Below, one piece after another: positions 32,478 through 42,800 of a stretch of 64,000 nucleotides of DNA. The stretch spans positions 5,865,451 to 5,929,450 of the forward strand of contig CM036209.1 in NCBI GenBank assembly GCA_020631735.1, in the 5' to 3' direction. Each line of letters begins with the position of its first letter. Positions within the stretch are counted from its first letter, which is position 1. Made by a program: the position numbers and the translations under genes. Under the pieces are notes generated by a model that saw only the letters and a list, made by a program, of their open reading frames with translations, was not told where the DNA came from and did not search any database. The stretch is from Saccharum officinarum. Taxonomy: Eukaryota > Streptophyta > Magnoliopsida > Poales > Poaceae.

Positions 32478-34840
32478 TGGCAGAACCACCCTAATTATAT
32501 GGCTCATATGTGCCCGTCATTGTCTCATAGACCTCTGACTGGTGCACACATAAACCACACAATTCTGGTAGTCTGTCAGGTGTCCTCGGGGAACCCCGAA
32601 TCATCCACTTTTCACATCCGATCAGGATCATTACAGAAGACATTGCAGTATTACAATAGTTGATACAAATATATTACATCAAAGTTAAAGAGCGGAAGTA
32701 TTACAAACCATAAGTTTACAATCCATTTATTTAAAACTTACAAACCATACGTTTTCACTTTCAAACAAAGTAGGGTAGCTTGACTAACACAACCTTTATT
32801 CATTACATAAAGGTATCATCCTGCCTAGGGATGAGAGTACAACACATCTACTGCTAGCCATCATCTTCCAGAACCGACATACAACATGGGCAAAAGCCTA
32901 ACTGCTGTTGGGGTTCATCTGCAACAGGGGTTAACAAACCCTGAGTACTAAATTGTACTCTGCAAGACTTACCCGACGAAAATAAGAGACTCCAAGGATA
33001 TGCAGGCTCAAGGTAGTTTGGCAAGATACATAATACTTTGCGGAAAAGCTTACTACAAGTGGATCCTTTCTTTCATCATTTAGTGTCAAACTTAAGTCAT
33101 TATTATTATCCGGTTTGCACCTGATCTACATCAATCACTTCTTAAAGCATCCCATCTCATTTCATATCATATTCATAAGTCATCATGTTTCATTGTTTAA
33201 CTACGATGCAGAGCAGTGATTAAGTTTCTCACTATCCGGGAGAGATGGTGATTCAAATTGATGTACATCCAGCTGGAGTAAACCTTAACCAGCACGATAT
33301 ATGTAGGTCCGGACCTACATTTATCAACCATTCTCTCGATCCTCTAAAACATGAATGGGTTCGCACCACCGAGAGCACAGTACTCCACCGCCCTACCCTA
33401 TTCCAGTAGGATGGGTACACGCTGCTCTCGCCATCTCTCCACTCCCAGTGCGCGGTTGTCCATTCGTATAATGGAATAGCCGAGGTACTCAGGCTTACCG
33501 AGGGCATGCAGTTAAGTACTTTCAATCTTGATTAGCAAGTCTACAATCGGAACGGTCCTTAATCGACATAGGCGGAGTACTATATCAAGACTCCATTCTT
33601 AATGCAAGCTAACACCCGCCCGGTCTCATATTAACCATGTCTCATGTTCCATTAATTTATTTCTGAGAGAAGAAAATATTGATTCGAGTTATGAACTCAT
33701 CATCTGACTTCTAGTAACTAAGCAGGGCTAAGCATCTCTAGCCTTTAACTACTAAAGGGTAACAAGGAAAGTATTGAAATATCAAGGTAGGCATGTAGCA
33801 ATTGGTACTTCAACCAATTCCTATATTACTTAATGCACATATTATAGGACTCGAATTATAAAAGCATTTGTAAATACAAGGAACAGTTTGGATGCTCCAG
33901 GGCTTGCCTTGGGTAGTAGAGGTGTTAGGTTCTTCTGACGAACCACAGATATCGAAACCAACCTCCACCGGTAGATTCTCTTCTTCTGGAGCTTGATCAA
34001 CGGTCACTTCCTCACCTTCGGGCTTCGGTCACTACACGTGATAAAAAATGCATGCGTGGCATGATGATATGTAAACATAAAGGACGTATGAAAGATGTAT
34101 GCAAGTGCATGGGTGAACTCAAACAAGATTAACAATTTGAGTACAACTTTTCTTTCGCGGTACAATTGCAAGTATTAACTACTAATCACTTTTAGTAACC
34201 CACATTTAACAAGTTAATGATTAGTACAAGCAATTAAATACAATGCCAAGAAACATCTTCATGTTTATGTCCCAAGGTCTACGGTCAACCCAAAAGATCA
34301 CAAAAGTCATATAGGATTAAGCCTAATTACCTTAATTACTTAATTTGATTAATTAAGCATAGAAAAAGTGATTTAACTAAACGTTGTCAAAATATTCCCA
34401 AACTTTTTGTTGAGGTTGATTATATCATAAAACACTGGCAAAACAAATTTCATAATTTTTAGACATTTATTTTGGCCTTCAAAAATCATAGAAGTTGCAT
34501 TTCTTAATTAAAAATAGGTAATTTTAAATCATGTCAAAACTATCATTTTTATAGGTTTCATATTTTTTCTAGATAAACATCATCATCAAGAAGCTATACA
34601 AAAATTTTCACAATTTTAGGAGCTCTAATTATTTTATTATGAATTAATCAAGAATCAGCACTTAAAAGCATTTTGTGAAAAATGGAAAAAAAACCTTTTT
34701 CTTCTCATTGCAGTCGCTGACAGTGTGATCCCACTGGTCAGCCCGAGCTGACCACAGCGACTCCGGTCGTTGACCGGCGATTTCTCGCCGACGGCGAGAT
34801 CTTTGGCGGCGGGACTCGCTCCTGCATGTCAGCAACCCAA
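32478..34840 (-). repeat. 5' LTR of the minus-strand element (long, partial)
   Basis: The first 373 bases repeat 30828-31198. The rest holds no credible gene. The outer end is unclear: sequence character changes near 34840 where a promoter-like and kinase-like segment begins. Confidence 0.65.
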
Positions 34841-34845
34841 CTAGG

Positions 34846-35359
34846 ATTGCCACAGGTAACTTGATTCCAGAAGCAGGAATCGGATACAAGAGTCTTACAA
34901 GGAAGAAGAACAGTAACACTAAGTACATGTAAAGGTAAGGTAAGTTCTGATGATTTGGTTGATGCTTGGCCTGGCCTCCACTGGCCACTTTTATAGACAG
35001 CGTCCGCATGCCCCTCAGGCCCTGGGCCACATAACAGTGTCTCTGACAGCTCATCAGGTCTGGACCACATGGCATGTGTCCTGAATTCCCCTCTTGAAAT
35101 GTGGCTTGACCTCAAGCAGCAGCGGTGATCATCCATGCTCTTGTGGGTGAGCAGGCATCTCAGAACGCTTCCTCCTGTCTGTACCATGTTCTCGACGTTG
35201 CACACCTTCCTTCCCTCTGTGAGCTTCTGGAACAAGTTCCACGCCAGCCAGTGCAGGCCGAACGCTCCAGCAGCATTGCGTGAGCACTGGCACTGAGATC
35301 CCGCGCACAGAGTCCACGCCCAGCTCCTGGTGGGAAGACAGCCCTCCCACGCTGCGCGC
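34846..35359. other. Unassigned segment between the minus-strand LTR and the kinase fragment
   Basis: No gene is identified. Frames exist on the minus strand but change repeatedly and match no family I know. It contains the TATA-like word at 34989. Confidence 0.4.
34989..34998 (-). promoter_or_regulatory. Candidate TATA box on the minus strand
   Basis: The minus strand reads CTATAAAAGTGG downstream of the kinase-like fragment. It may belong to a small LTR or other retroelement promoter. No partner LTR was found. Confidence 0.35.
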
Positions 35360-35459
35360 CGCGGCATGTAGAAGTAGACGAGGAGGCGCTTGCTGGAGGC
35401 AGTGCAGAAGCCGACGACGTGGAGCAGGTTGCAATGCACGACGAGGCTGATTGACTCCT
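35360..35459 (-). pseudogene. Receptor-like kinase fragment at the gap edge
   Basis: The minus strand encodes ISLVVHCNLLHVVGFC followed by KRLLVYFYMP. This matches the region between the alphaC helix and the hinge in LRR receptor kinases of the SERK/NIK type, whose usual form is VHRNLLRLxGFC and ERLLVYPYM. The reading frame does not continue as a kinase downstream (34846-35360 gives only shifted, unmatched frames), and upstream sequence is lost in the 100-N gap. I infer a captured or decayed exon fragment. A true gene split by the gap cannot be excluded. Confidence 0.55.
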
Positions 35460-35559
35460 NNNNNNNNNNNNNNNNNNNNNNNNNNNNNNNNNNNNNNNNN
35501 NNNNNNNNNNNNNNNNNNNNNNNNNNNNNNNNNNNNNNNNNNNNNNNNNNNNNNNNNNN
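35460..35559. other. Assembly gap (100 N)
   Basis: Exactly 100 unknown bases, the usual convention for a gap of unknown size. The 5' LTR and start of the Tekay element, and the rest of the kinase-like region, may lie in it. Confidence 0.99.
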
Positions 35560-36470
35560 TTTTGAAGGACGCCTCCAGTGTTCTCTCATGCTGCTGATCC
35601 TTTGGAGGCGGATGACTGGGTGAGAGAAGTTTGAGAAACAGTTGAACATCACTCAGTGTAATGATATGGAAAAGGTGTTATTTGCATCTGGTCAGTTACA
35701 GGGGACAACTCAGACTTGGTGGGAGTCGTATCAAGCTGCACGTCCTAACAATGCCCCTCCTATCACTTGGAATGAATTTGTTAGAGATTTTTGAGCTTGT
35801 CATATTCCTAAGGGTATAATTGAGTTGAAGCAGGAAGAATTCAGAAATCTTAGGATGTGACAGATGAACGTTAGTGAGTATCATAGGTTCACGCAGTTGG
35901 CTCACTATGCTCCTAATGAAGTAAGGGAAGATGCAGATAGGCAATGTCTTTTCTTAAAAGGGATTTATTATCATCTTCGTTTACAATTGAAGGGTAATAA
36001 TTATGCCAGTTTCCAAGAACTTGTGAATAAGACTATCGTGCTGGATAATGAACGTCGGGAGATGGATAGGAAAAGAAAGATGAAATGACAAGGTTGAAAA
36101 CAATAACCGCCAGCAAACTAATTCTTAGCATGGTTTTCATTAGAAGTTCCAAGGACCAGTTAGCCAGTGGAATCGCAATCCAAATCAGAAATGGTCTCAG
36201 AATTGACAGAATAGTCAGTCTCAGCAACGTCCTTCCTACCAGCAGCGTCAATAGTATCAGCAGAATGGACAACAGACTTCTCGCACTGGAAATTCCAATG
36301 TTACTCCAATGAAGAACAGTGCTCCCAACACGCCTACTAGATGCTACGTCTGCGGTAAAGAGGGACATATGTCTTACCATTGTCCAGAGAAGCAGAACCA
36401 GCGACTCCTCAGAGCTAGAAAAGCAACAAGAGGCAATCCGGTACTGGAAGGGTGAATCATGTGTCTTCAG
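35560..36470 (+). pseudogene. gag: Tekay gag with zinc knuckle, broken
   Basis: The Retrotrans_gag region is readable across frames (DPLEADDWVRE near 35597; TWWESYQAARP near 35715; YHRFTQLAHYAP near 35880). It is interrupted by a shift near 35630 and a TGA near 35792, where CGA would be expected. The zinc knuckle RCYVCGKEGHMSYHC is at about 36340-36385 in another frame. Gag would form the particle and bind RNA. Confidence 0.85.
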
Positions 36471-36479
36471 ATACTGCTC

Positions 36480-36649
36480 ATGAGGCACCAGAAGTTATGA
36501 TCGGTACGTTCAATGTACATTCGACTCCTGCAACCGTTTTTTTACTCTAGAGCTTCTCATACATTCATTTCCCACACTTTTATTAAAATGCATAGTATAC
36601 CCATGCTTGCCATGAAAGAACCCTCTTAGTAAACTCACCTGGAGGTACC
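36480..36649 (+). pseudogene. pol: Tekay protease, active site lost
   Basis: The segment around 36535-36580 reads ASHTFIS preceded by Tyr-Ser-Arg where Asp-Ser-Gly is expected, with a frameshift in the T run at 36537-36543. The catalytic Asp and Gly are both lost, so the protease is dead. Confidence 0.7.
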
Positions 36650-39600
36650 ATGCAAACCAATAATCGTTGTCTTCCAGTTAGTATGCTTTTAAGGGGGGTA
36701 GAGTTTAAAATAACTCCTATAGTGTTGAGGACATCGGGTATTGATGTGATCTTGGGTATGGATTGGATGAAACAAAATCAGGCAGTGATTCAGTGCCAGC
36801 AGAAAGTAGTAGTTGTGAATGCACCTAATGGGGATAAGATCAATGTGGATGTAGCAGTGCAGAAGCAGCCAACCGCCTTGGTAAATCAACTTGATGATGA
36901 TGCTATCAAAGAGAATTCAGTTATTGATGAATTTCCAAATGTCTTTCCTGATGATTTGCCAGGTATGCCACTTGACCGAGACATTGAATTTCTTATTGAA
37001 TTATTACCTAGAACTGCACCTATAGCCAAATGACCATATAGAATGGGAGTAGATGACCTAGAAGAACTTAAGAAACAAATTAAAGAACTACAAGATAAAG
37101 GTTTTATTTGTCCTAGTTCTTCACCGTGGGGTGCACCAGTTATTTTTGTTGATAAGAAAGATGGTGGTCAGAGGATGTGTGTTGATTATCGGTCACTGAA
37201 TGAGGTAACTATCAAGAACAAGTATCCTTTGCCCAGAATTGATGATTTGTTTGATCAGTTGAGAGGTGCTTGTGTGTTCTCTAAAATTGATTTGCGTTCT
37301 GGTTGTCATCAATTAAAGATTCGTGCCTCTGACATTCCAAAGACAGCTTTTACTACGAGGTATGGGTTGTATGAGTATACTGTTATATCATTTGGTTTGA
37401 CCAATGCACCTGCCTACTTTATGTACATGATGAATAAGGTGTTCATGGAGTATCTGGATAAGTTTGTGGTGGTATTTATTGATGATATACTGGTATTTTC
37501 CAAGACAGAGAAAGAGCATGCAAAACATTTGAAGTTGGTATTGCAGAAACTTAGAGAGCACAAACTGTATGCTAAGCGAAGTAAATGTGAGTTTTGGTTG
37601 AAGGAAGTCTCTTTTCTTGGTCATATTGTTTCTAATGGAGTAATATCAGTAGATTCAGGCAAAGTAAAGGATGTATTGAATTAGAAACCACCTACTGATA
37701 TTAGTGAGATTCGTAGTTTCTTGGGTTTAGCTGGATATTACAGGTGGTTCATTGAAGGGTTTTCTAAACTTGTTAAACCTATGACATCTCTGTTAGAGAA
37801 GAATGCCAAGTTTGTGTGGTCTGATAAATGTCAAGCTAGTTTTGAAGAATTGAAAAAGAGATTGACTACAACGCCTGTTTTGGTATTGCCAGACTTGAGT
37901 AAGAAGTTTTCTATTTATTGTGATGCTTCTCATCAAGGCTTGGGATGTGTTCTTATGCAAGAAGGTAGAGTTGTTGCTTATGCATCTAGACAGTTGAGAA
38001 AGCATGAGTTGAATTATCCTACGCATGATTTGGAGTTAGCAGCAGTAGTTCATGCTTTGAAGATTTGGAGACACTATTTGATTGGGCATAAGAGTGATAT
38101 ATATACTGATTATAAGAGTTTAAAGTATATTTTCACTCAGTCTGATCTGAACTTGAGGCAACATAGATGGTTAGAATTGATCAAGGACTATGATATAGAG
38201 ATACACTATCATCCTGGTAAGGCCAATGTAGTAGCTGATACTCTTAGCAGGAAAAGTTATGCCAATGAGATACGAACGTTGTCCATGACTAGTGAGTTAT
38301 GTGCTGAATTTGAATATTTGAATTTGGGAATTGTTACTAATACAATGGAATTAGTGATAGAACCTACCTTAGAGCAAGAAATATACAAGGTTCAGTTGAA
38401 GGATGAGAAACTAAAGAAGATAGCGGAAGATATAGTGATTGGTAAGTCACCAGGGTTTAGAATGGATGATAATGGGATTTTGTGGTTTGGAAAGAGGCTG
38501 TGTGTACCTGAGGATCAAGCTGTTAGACAGGCAATTCTTCGTGAAGCTCATGAGTCAGCTTATTCTATTCATCCTGGTAGTACTAAGATGTATTTGGATC
38601 TCAAATAGAAATATTGGTGGGTTGGACTGAAACGAGATGTGGCTGAATATGTGGCATTGTGTGATACTTGTCAGAGGGTAAAAGCTGAGCATCAGAGACC
38701 TGTTGGATTGTTGCAACCAATGAAGATTCTTGAATGGAAGTGGGAGGAGGTTGGTATGGATTTTATAGTGGGGTTACCTCGTACTCAAAGAGGTTATGAT
38801 TCTATCTGGGTGATAGTAGATAGGTTGACTAAAGTTGCTCATTTCATACCGGTTAAAACTAAGTACACTGGGGAACAATTAGCTATATTATATATGGAGA
38901 AGATAGTGTGTTTACATGGAGTACCAAAGAAAATTGTATCTGATCGAGGTTCGCAATTTACATCACATTTTTGGAAAGTTGTACATGAATCTTTGGGAAC
39001 AAAGCTGAATTTTAGTACGACATATCATCCACAGATAGATGGGCAGACTGAAAGAACCAACCAGATATTAGAAGATATGTTGAGAGCCTGTGCATTGCAG
39101 TATGGAACTAGTTGGGATAAGAGTTTACCTTATGTAGAATTCTCTTACAATAACAGTTATCAACAGAGTCTTAAGATGGCACCGTTTGAGGCTTTGTATG
39201 GACGTAAGTGTAGAACTCTATTGTTTTGTGATCAGACAGGTGAGTCTCAGGTGTTTGGTACAGATGTTCTTAGGAACGCAGAAGATCAAGTGCGGGTGAT
39301 TCGTGAGAATTTGAGAGTGGCACAGTCTCGTCAGAAGAGTTATGCTGACAATAGGAGAAGAGATTTAGTTTTTGAAGTAGGTGATTATGTCTATTTAAAG
39401 GTGTCACCAATGAGAAGTGTGAAGAGATTTAATATGAAAGGCAAGTTAGCACCAAGGTATGTTGGGCCATTTAAAGTTATTGCTAGACGAGGAGAAGTTG
39501 CTTATCAATTAGAGTTGCCTGAGAATTTGTCTGGGGTACATGATGTGTTTCATGTTTCACAACTTAAGAAGTGTTTACGTGTGCCTGAAGAGCAGATACC

Positions 39601-39795
39601 TTTAGAGGAATTAACTGTTAAAGAGGATCTTACCTATGAAGAGTTCCCGATCAAGGTTTTGGAAACTACTGAGAGAGTTACTCGAAGTCGGATTATTAAA
39701 ATGTGCATGGTTCAGTGGAATCGATATTCAGAGGCAGAGGCAACTTGAGAAAGAGAGGATGAATTGAGGAAATCATATCCACAGTTATTTGAGTA
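36650..39795 (+). pseudogene. pol: Tekay pol: RT, RNase H, integrase, chromodomain; four stops
   Basis: A single reading frame runs through the whole segment, broken only by stops at 37031 (TGA), 37682 (TAG), 38606 (TAG) and 39746 (TGA). RT shows [12 protein letters not shown] and FIDDILVFS. RNase H shows [10 protein letters not shown] and YTDYKSLKY. Integrase has the zinc region (CDTCQRVK) and core residues in MDFIVG, SDRGSQF and GQTERTNQILED. The C-terminal part (HDVFHVSQLKKC, then an IKVLET to QWNRYSEAEATW-like stretch) resembles the Tekay chromodomain, thought to steer insertion to marked chromatin. Each stop fits one transition from the expected codon (CGA, TGG, CAG, TGG). Confidence 0.92.
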
Positions 39796-39822
39796 AGCAG
39801 TCCAATCTCGAGGACGAGATTC

Positions 39823-39837
39823 TTTTAAGGGGGGTAG
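39823..39837 (+). other. Polypurine tract of the Tekay element
   Basis: TTTTAAGGGGGGTAG sits four bases before the LTR start TGTAACACCC. Confidence 0.9.
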
Positions 39838-39841
39838 AATT

Positions 39842-42693
39842 TGTAACACCCAAAATTTGCAACAATTAGAATTATTGGGTTAAAATGATTTAGATAATAA
39901 TTAATGGGGAATTAGGATTTAAAATTTTAGATAGAGTATTTGATGATGCATTCATGCTGTTGCATTTATTTTATTTTGTGGTGTGGAATTTATTTTATTT
40001 GATTTGGTTTAGAAATTCTCTTTGAAAAAAATTTTGAAAAACAAATAGAAAAAAAACTTACCTGTTGGTGGACCGCGTGGGCCGGCCTGTTCTTTTCCCT
40101 CCCCGCACTGGGCCGCGAAGACGGGCCAGTGCCGCGCTCTCCATCGCGTCGGTGGGCCGGCCCAGGAAGCCAAGCCGCGTGCCTCATCCTCTTTCATCCG
40201 CTGACAGGTGGGCCTCGGTGGCAGCCGTATCTCCTACCTCCGGTCGTAACCGGGATGGACTCGAACAAGGCTTCAACCGAATCGAATCTTGAATCCTTGA
40301 TTTCCTAACCGAAATTGACGAAGTGAACCTATAAAAGGGTAGCCGGGGTTCTCTTCTTTTCGTTTTCCATCTAAAACTTTAGTCCAACCACGTGAAACTG
40401 AGCGCTAGGGATTGGGGGAGTTGGAGATTTCGGTTGCTCATAGGGGGAGCTCGCGGGTGGATTTGAGGCCGTGTTCTTCGCGTTGGTGAGTCCACACTCT
40501 TTTTCTCCACCTTCTCATGCTTTTCTTTTGGGTGGAGATGCTTTGAATCGTGTTTTTGAAGGTCACCGATGAGTCGGCAATGGCGCCACCGCCCTCCTCT
40601 CGTCGCATGCTGTGTTCAATCCACCGTAGCTAGCTTGTACCGCATAGATGGATTCGCATTAAGCTCCTCGTTCGATTGGAGTTGGTTGCGGGGAAAACGG
40701 TGGCCGGAAACGGGAAAACCGGTTGATTCCGGCGAGCCTTGGGTGGCCGGTCATGGAGGCCACCGGCCGGATTTGGAGAAGATGGCCGACCTCTTCTCTG
40801 TGAAGTTGAGGATGAATGGCAGCCGTTCGATTTTAAATCGATGGCCGAGATTAGAAGATACCCCTTCGTGGGGTAATCTTTCTAAAGAGTCCCTGGACTT
40901 TTTCTTAATAGAACCCGCCGTCCTTTAGCGTAAACCCCGAAAGGTGTTTTCGTGTTTTGAAAGCGTATTTTCTCTCGGTAAATCAAAAATATGTTTTCGG
41001 ATATTTACAGTTTTGCCATTAAAATTGTTTTGGTCATAAAATCTTCGTTTTAACTCCGATTTGATCCGTTCAAGTTGTGTTAGGTTCGTATTTGAGAGCT
41101 CTACATGTTAGTGTAGTTGTACAGTAGGTTTGGGAAAATTAATTTTCGAGTTTATATTTAATTAATTATTTATCTATAGGAAATCTTAGAAAATTCATAA
41201 CTTTCACGTTTTAACTCCGAATTTGGTGATCTTTACGTCTGTGTGATCATAGGAACGTGTAGAAGAGTTTTATAAACTTTCATTACTGTTTTGTTACTGT
41301 TGGTGTACTGTTCTAATTATATCTCTTTGTTTGCTTCGTGTATGTTTGATTGGTTGCATGTATGTTGTTGATTGATGATCGAGTATAGAAGGTGAACAAT
41401 TTCTGGATGATCAGGAGTATTACTTTGAGCCAGATCAACAGTATCATCTGGAGAGCTTTGATCAAGGCAAGTATAACTTGGGACTATCCTTGTTACCTAT
41501 TCACAATAATCAAATTCATACGCATGTGTCCACTTTGATAACCCTAGAGATTATAACATAGTGATTGTTATCCTGATTCCTTGACAACCCTGGGGTATGC
41601 ATTGGGTAGCTGTTGCTAGTGCTTAACTATGAACAATTGATCTTGTAATTTGGTTAATGAAATAAACAACCAACTATTAAGATGATTTAAATCCTGTTAA
41701 AGGGTGCTAGAGCACTATGTTGTTTTATGATGCTCTAGTTACTCTCCATAAGGACTTATCTGTACGTGATCATCCGGGACATACAGTACATCTGTGGAGG
41801 CTATATGGCTCTGGCTTTAGTTACTCAAGAGACCTTTTCTAGCTTGTTAGTGGTTACCTTAAATGGTGTAAGAACGGCTTGCCACGTTGGGTGTAGGGCG
41901 AGCCCCTATCCTAAGTGTGTATAGGCTGCGAGTTGTGTGCCACTGGGAAGGGGGGTTCTACATCTGTCTGCCAAGTGAATCTAATGGCCCTAACTTGTTA
42001 GACAAACTTTTGAATGGCTTTATATGGTTCTCCGGTGTTTGAGTTTGATCTCCCCACGTATTTGGAAATCATGACTCACAGTGAAAGTGTACACCTCTGC
42101 GCAGAGTTAAAACGGGTATACTAGCCGTGCCCATGGATACGGGCGGCCTTGGAACATCTACAGATAGATGATCATAATTGTTATATCATACTTAATTATT
42201 GTTGTTATTATTATGCTCATGTTAATGTTATTCATTATCCTTATTACAATTGATCATTGATTCATTAATGGGAAGTGGATTACCTTGATGCTACTCAATT
42301 GCTAATTACATGATAAATAAAAGCTAAACGTAGTTAAATAGTGTCTAGCCTTTTGTGCCTCATGAACCCTGTGTTGTATTTGTTGAGTTCGACATGGACT
42401 CACCCTTACTATTTCCACCATAACAGATGAAGATTATGAGGAAGATTATCGTAACGAGTACTAGTCTTGGTGTCAACCAGTCAACCGTGTCCCTGTGCTT
42501 GGAGTTTCCGCTAGAAATCTACTATTAGTCATTATTATTTATCGTTCAAGACTATGTGTTAAATACTTATTCGCTATGTAATAAGCACTGTGATGATACT
42601 ATGTAATTTGTCTACTTGTGTTTGTGATCATATCCTGGGGTGCACATGAGTCTTTTATGCATCCTATTTTTGTCCTTAAAAATGGGTATGACA
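39842..42693 (+). repeat. 3' LTR of the Tekay element (2852 bp)
   Basis: It runs from TGTAACACCC to GGGTATGACA. Many blocks match the LTR of the 13-kb element (for example 40940-41340 against 10480-10850, and 41720-42180 against 11760-12240). A TATA box, TATAAAAGGG, is at 40330-40339. The five bases after it (CACAT) would be the target duplication, but the left side is not in the assembly. Confidence 0.88.
40330..40339 (+). promoter_or_regulatory. LTR TATA box of the Tekay element
   Basis: TATAAAAGGG lies about 490 bases into the LTR, similar in place to that of the 13-kb element. Confidence 0.7.
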
Positions 42694-42800
42694 CACATGT
42701 AAACAATCATGATTCGGCTTCATTTGATGCTCTCAAATCAAGCTGAATCGAGGAAGATTTAGCCCACACTAGAAATCCATATGGCTCCTCTAAATGGAAG

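Larger units (their letters stand above)
30828..34840 (-). mobile_element. Deletion derivative of a minus-strand gypsy element
   Basis: Two direct copies of one LTR end (30828-31198 and 32478-32850) flank a short internal region. On the minus strand the order is: long LTR (34840 to 32478), primer site (32473-32462), leader, gag start (31480), truncated gag, then the last 371 bp of the 3' LTR. The rest of gag, all of pol and most of the 3' LTR are missing. The gag-to-LTR junction shares four bases (CATC, 31195-31198). The far end of the long LTR near 34840 is not sharply defined. Confidence 0.8.
35560..42693 (+). mobile_element. Tekay-type Ty3/gypsy chromovirus, 5'-truncated at the gap
   Basis: It contains gag, zinc knuckle, protease, RT, RNase H, integrase and a C-terminal chromodomain-like segment, then a polypurine tract and a 2.85-kb 3' LTR. 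The 5' LTR is absent, probably in the gap. The LTR and tract are related to those of the 13-kb non-autonomous element. Nonsense and frameshift changes inactivate it. Confidence 0.9.

Noticed and set aside
34738..35652. Long minus-strand frame across the N gap
   Set aside because: It is open only because unknown bases are translated as X. The two sides belong to different elements.
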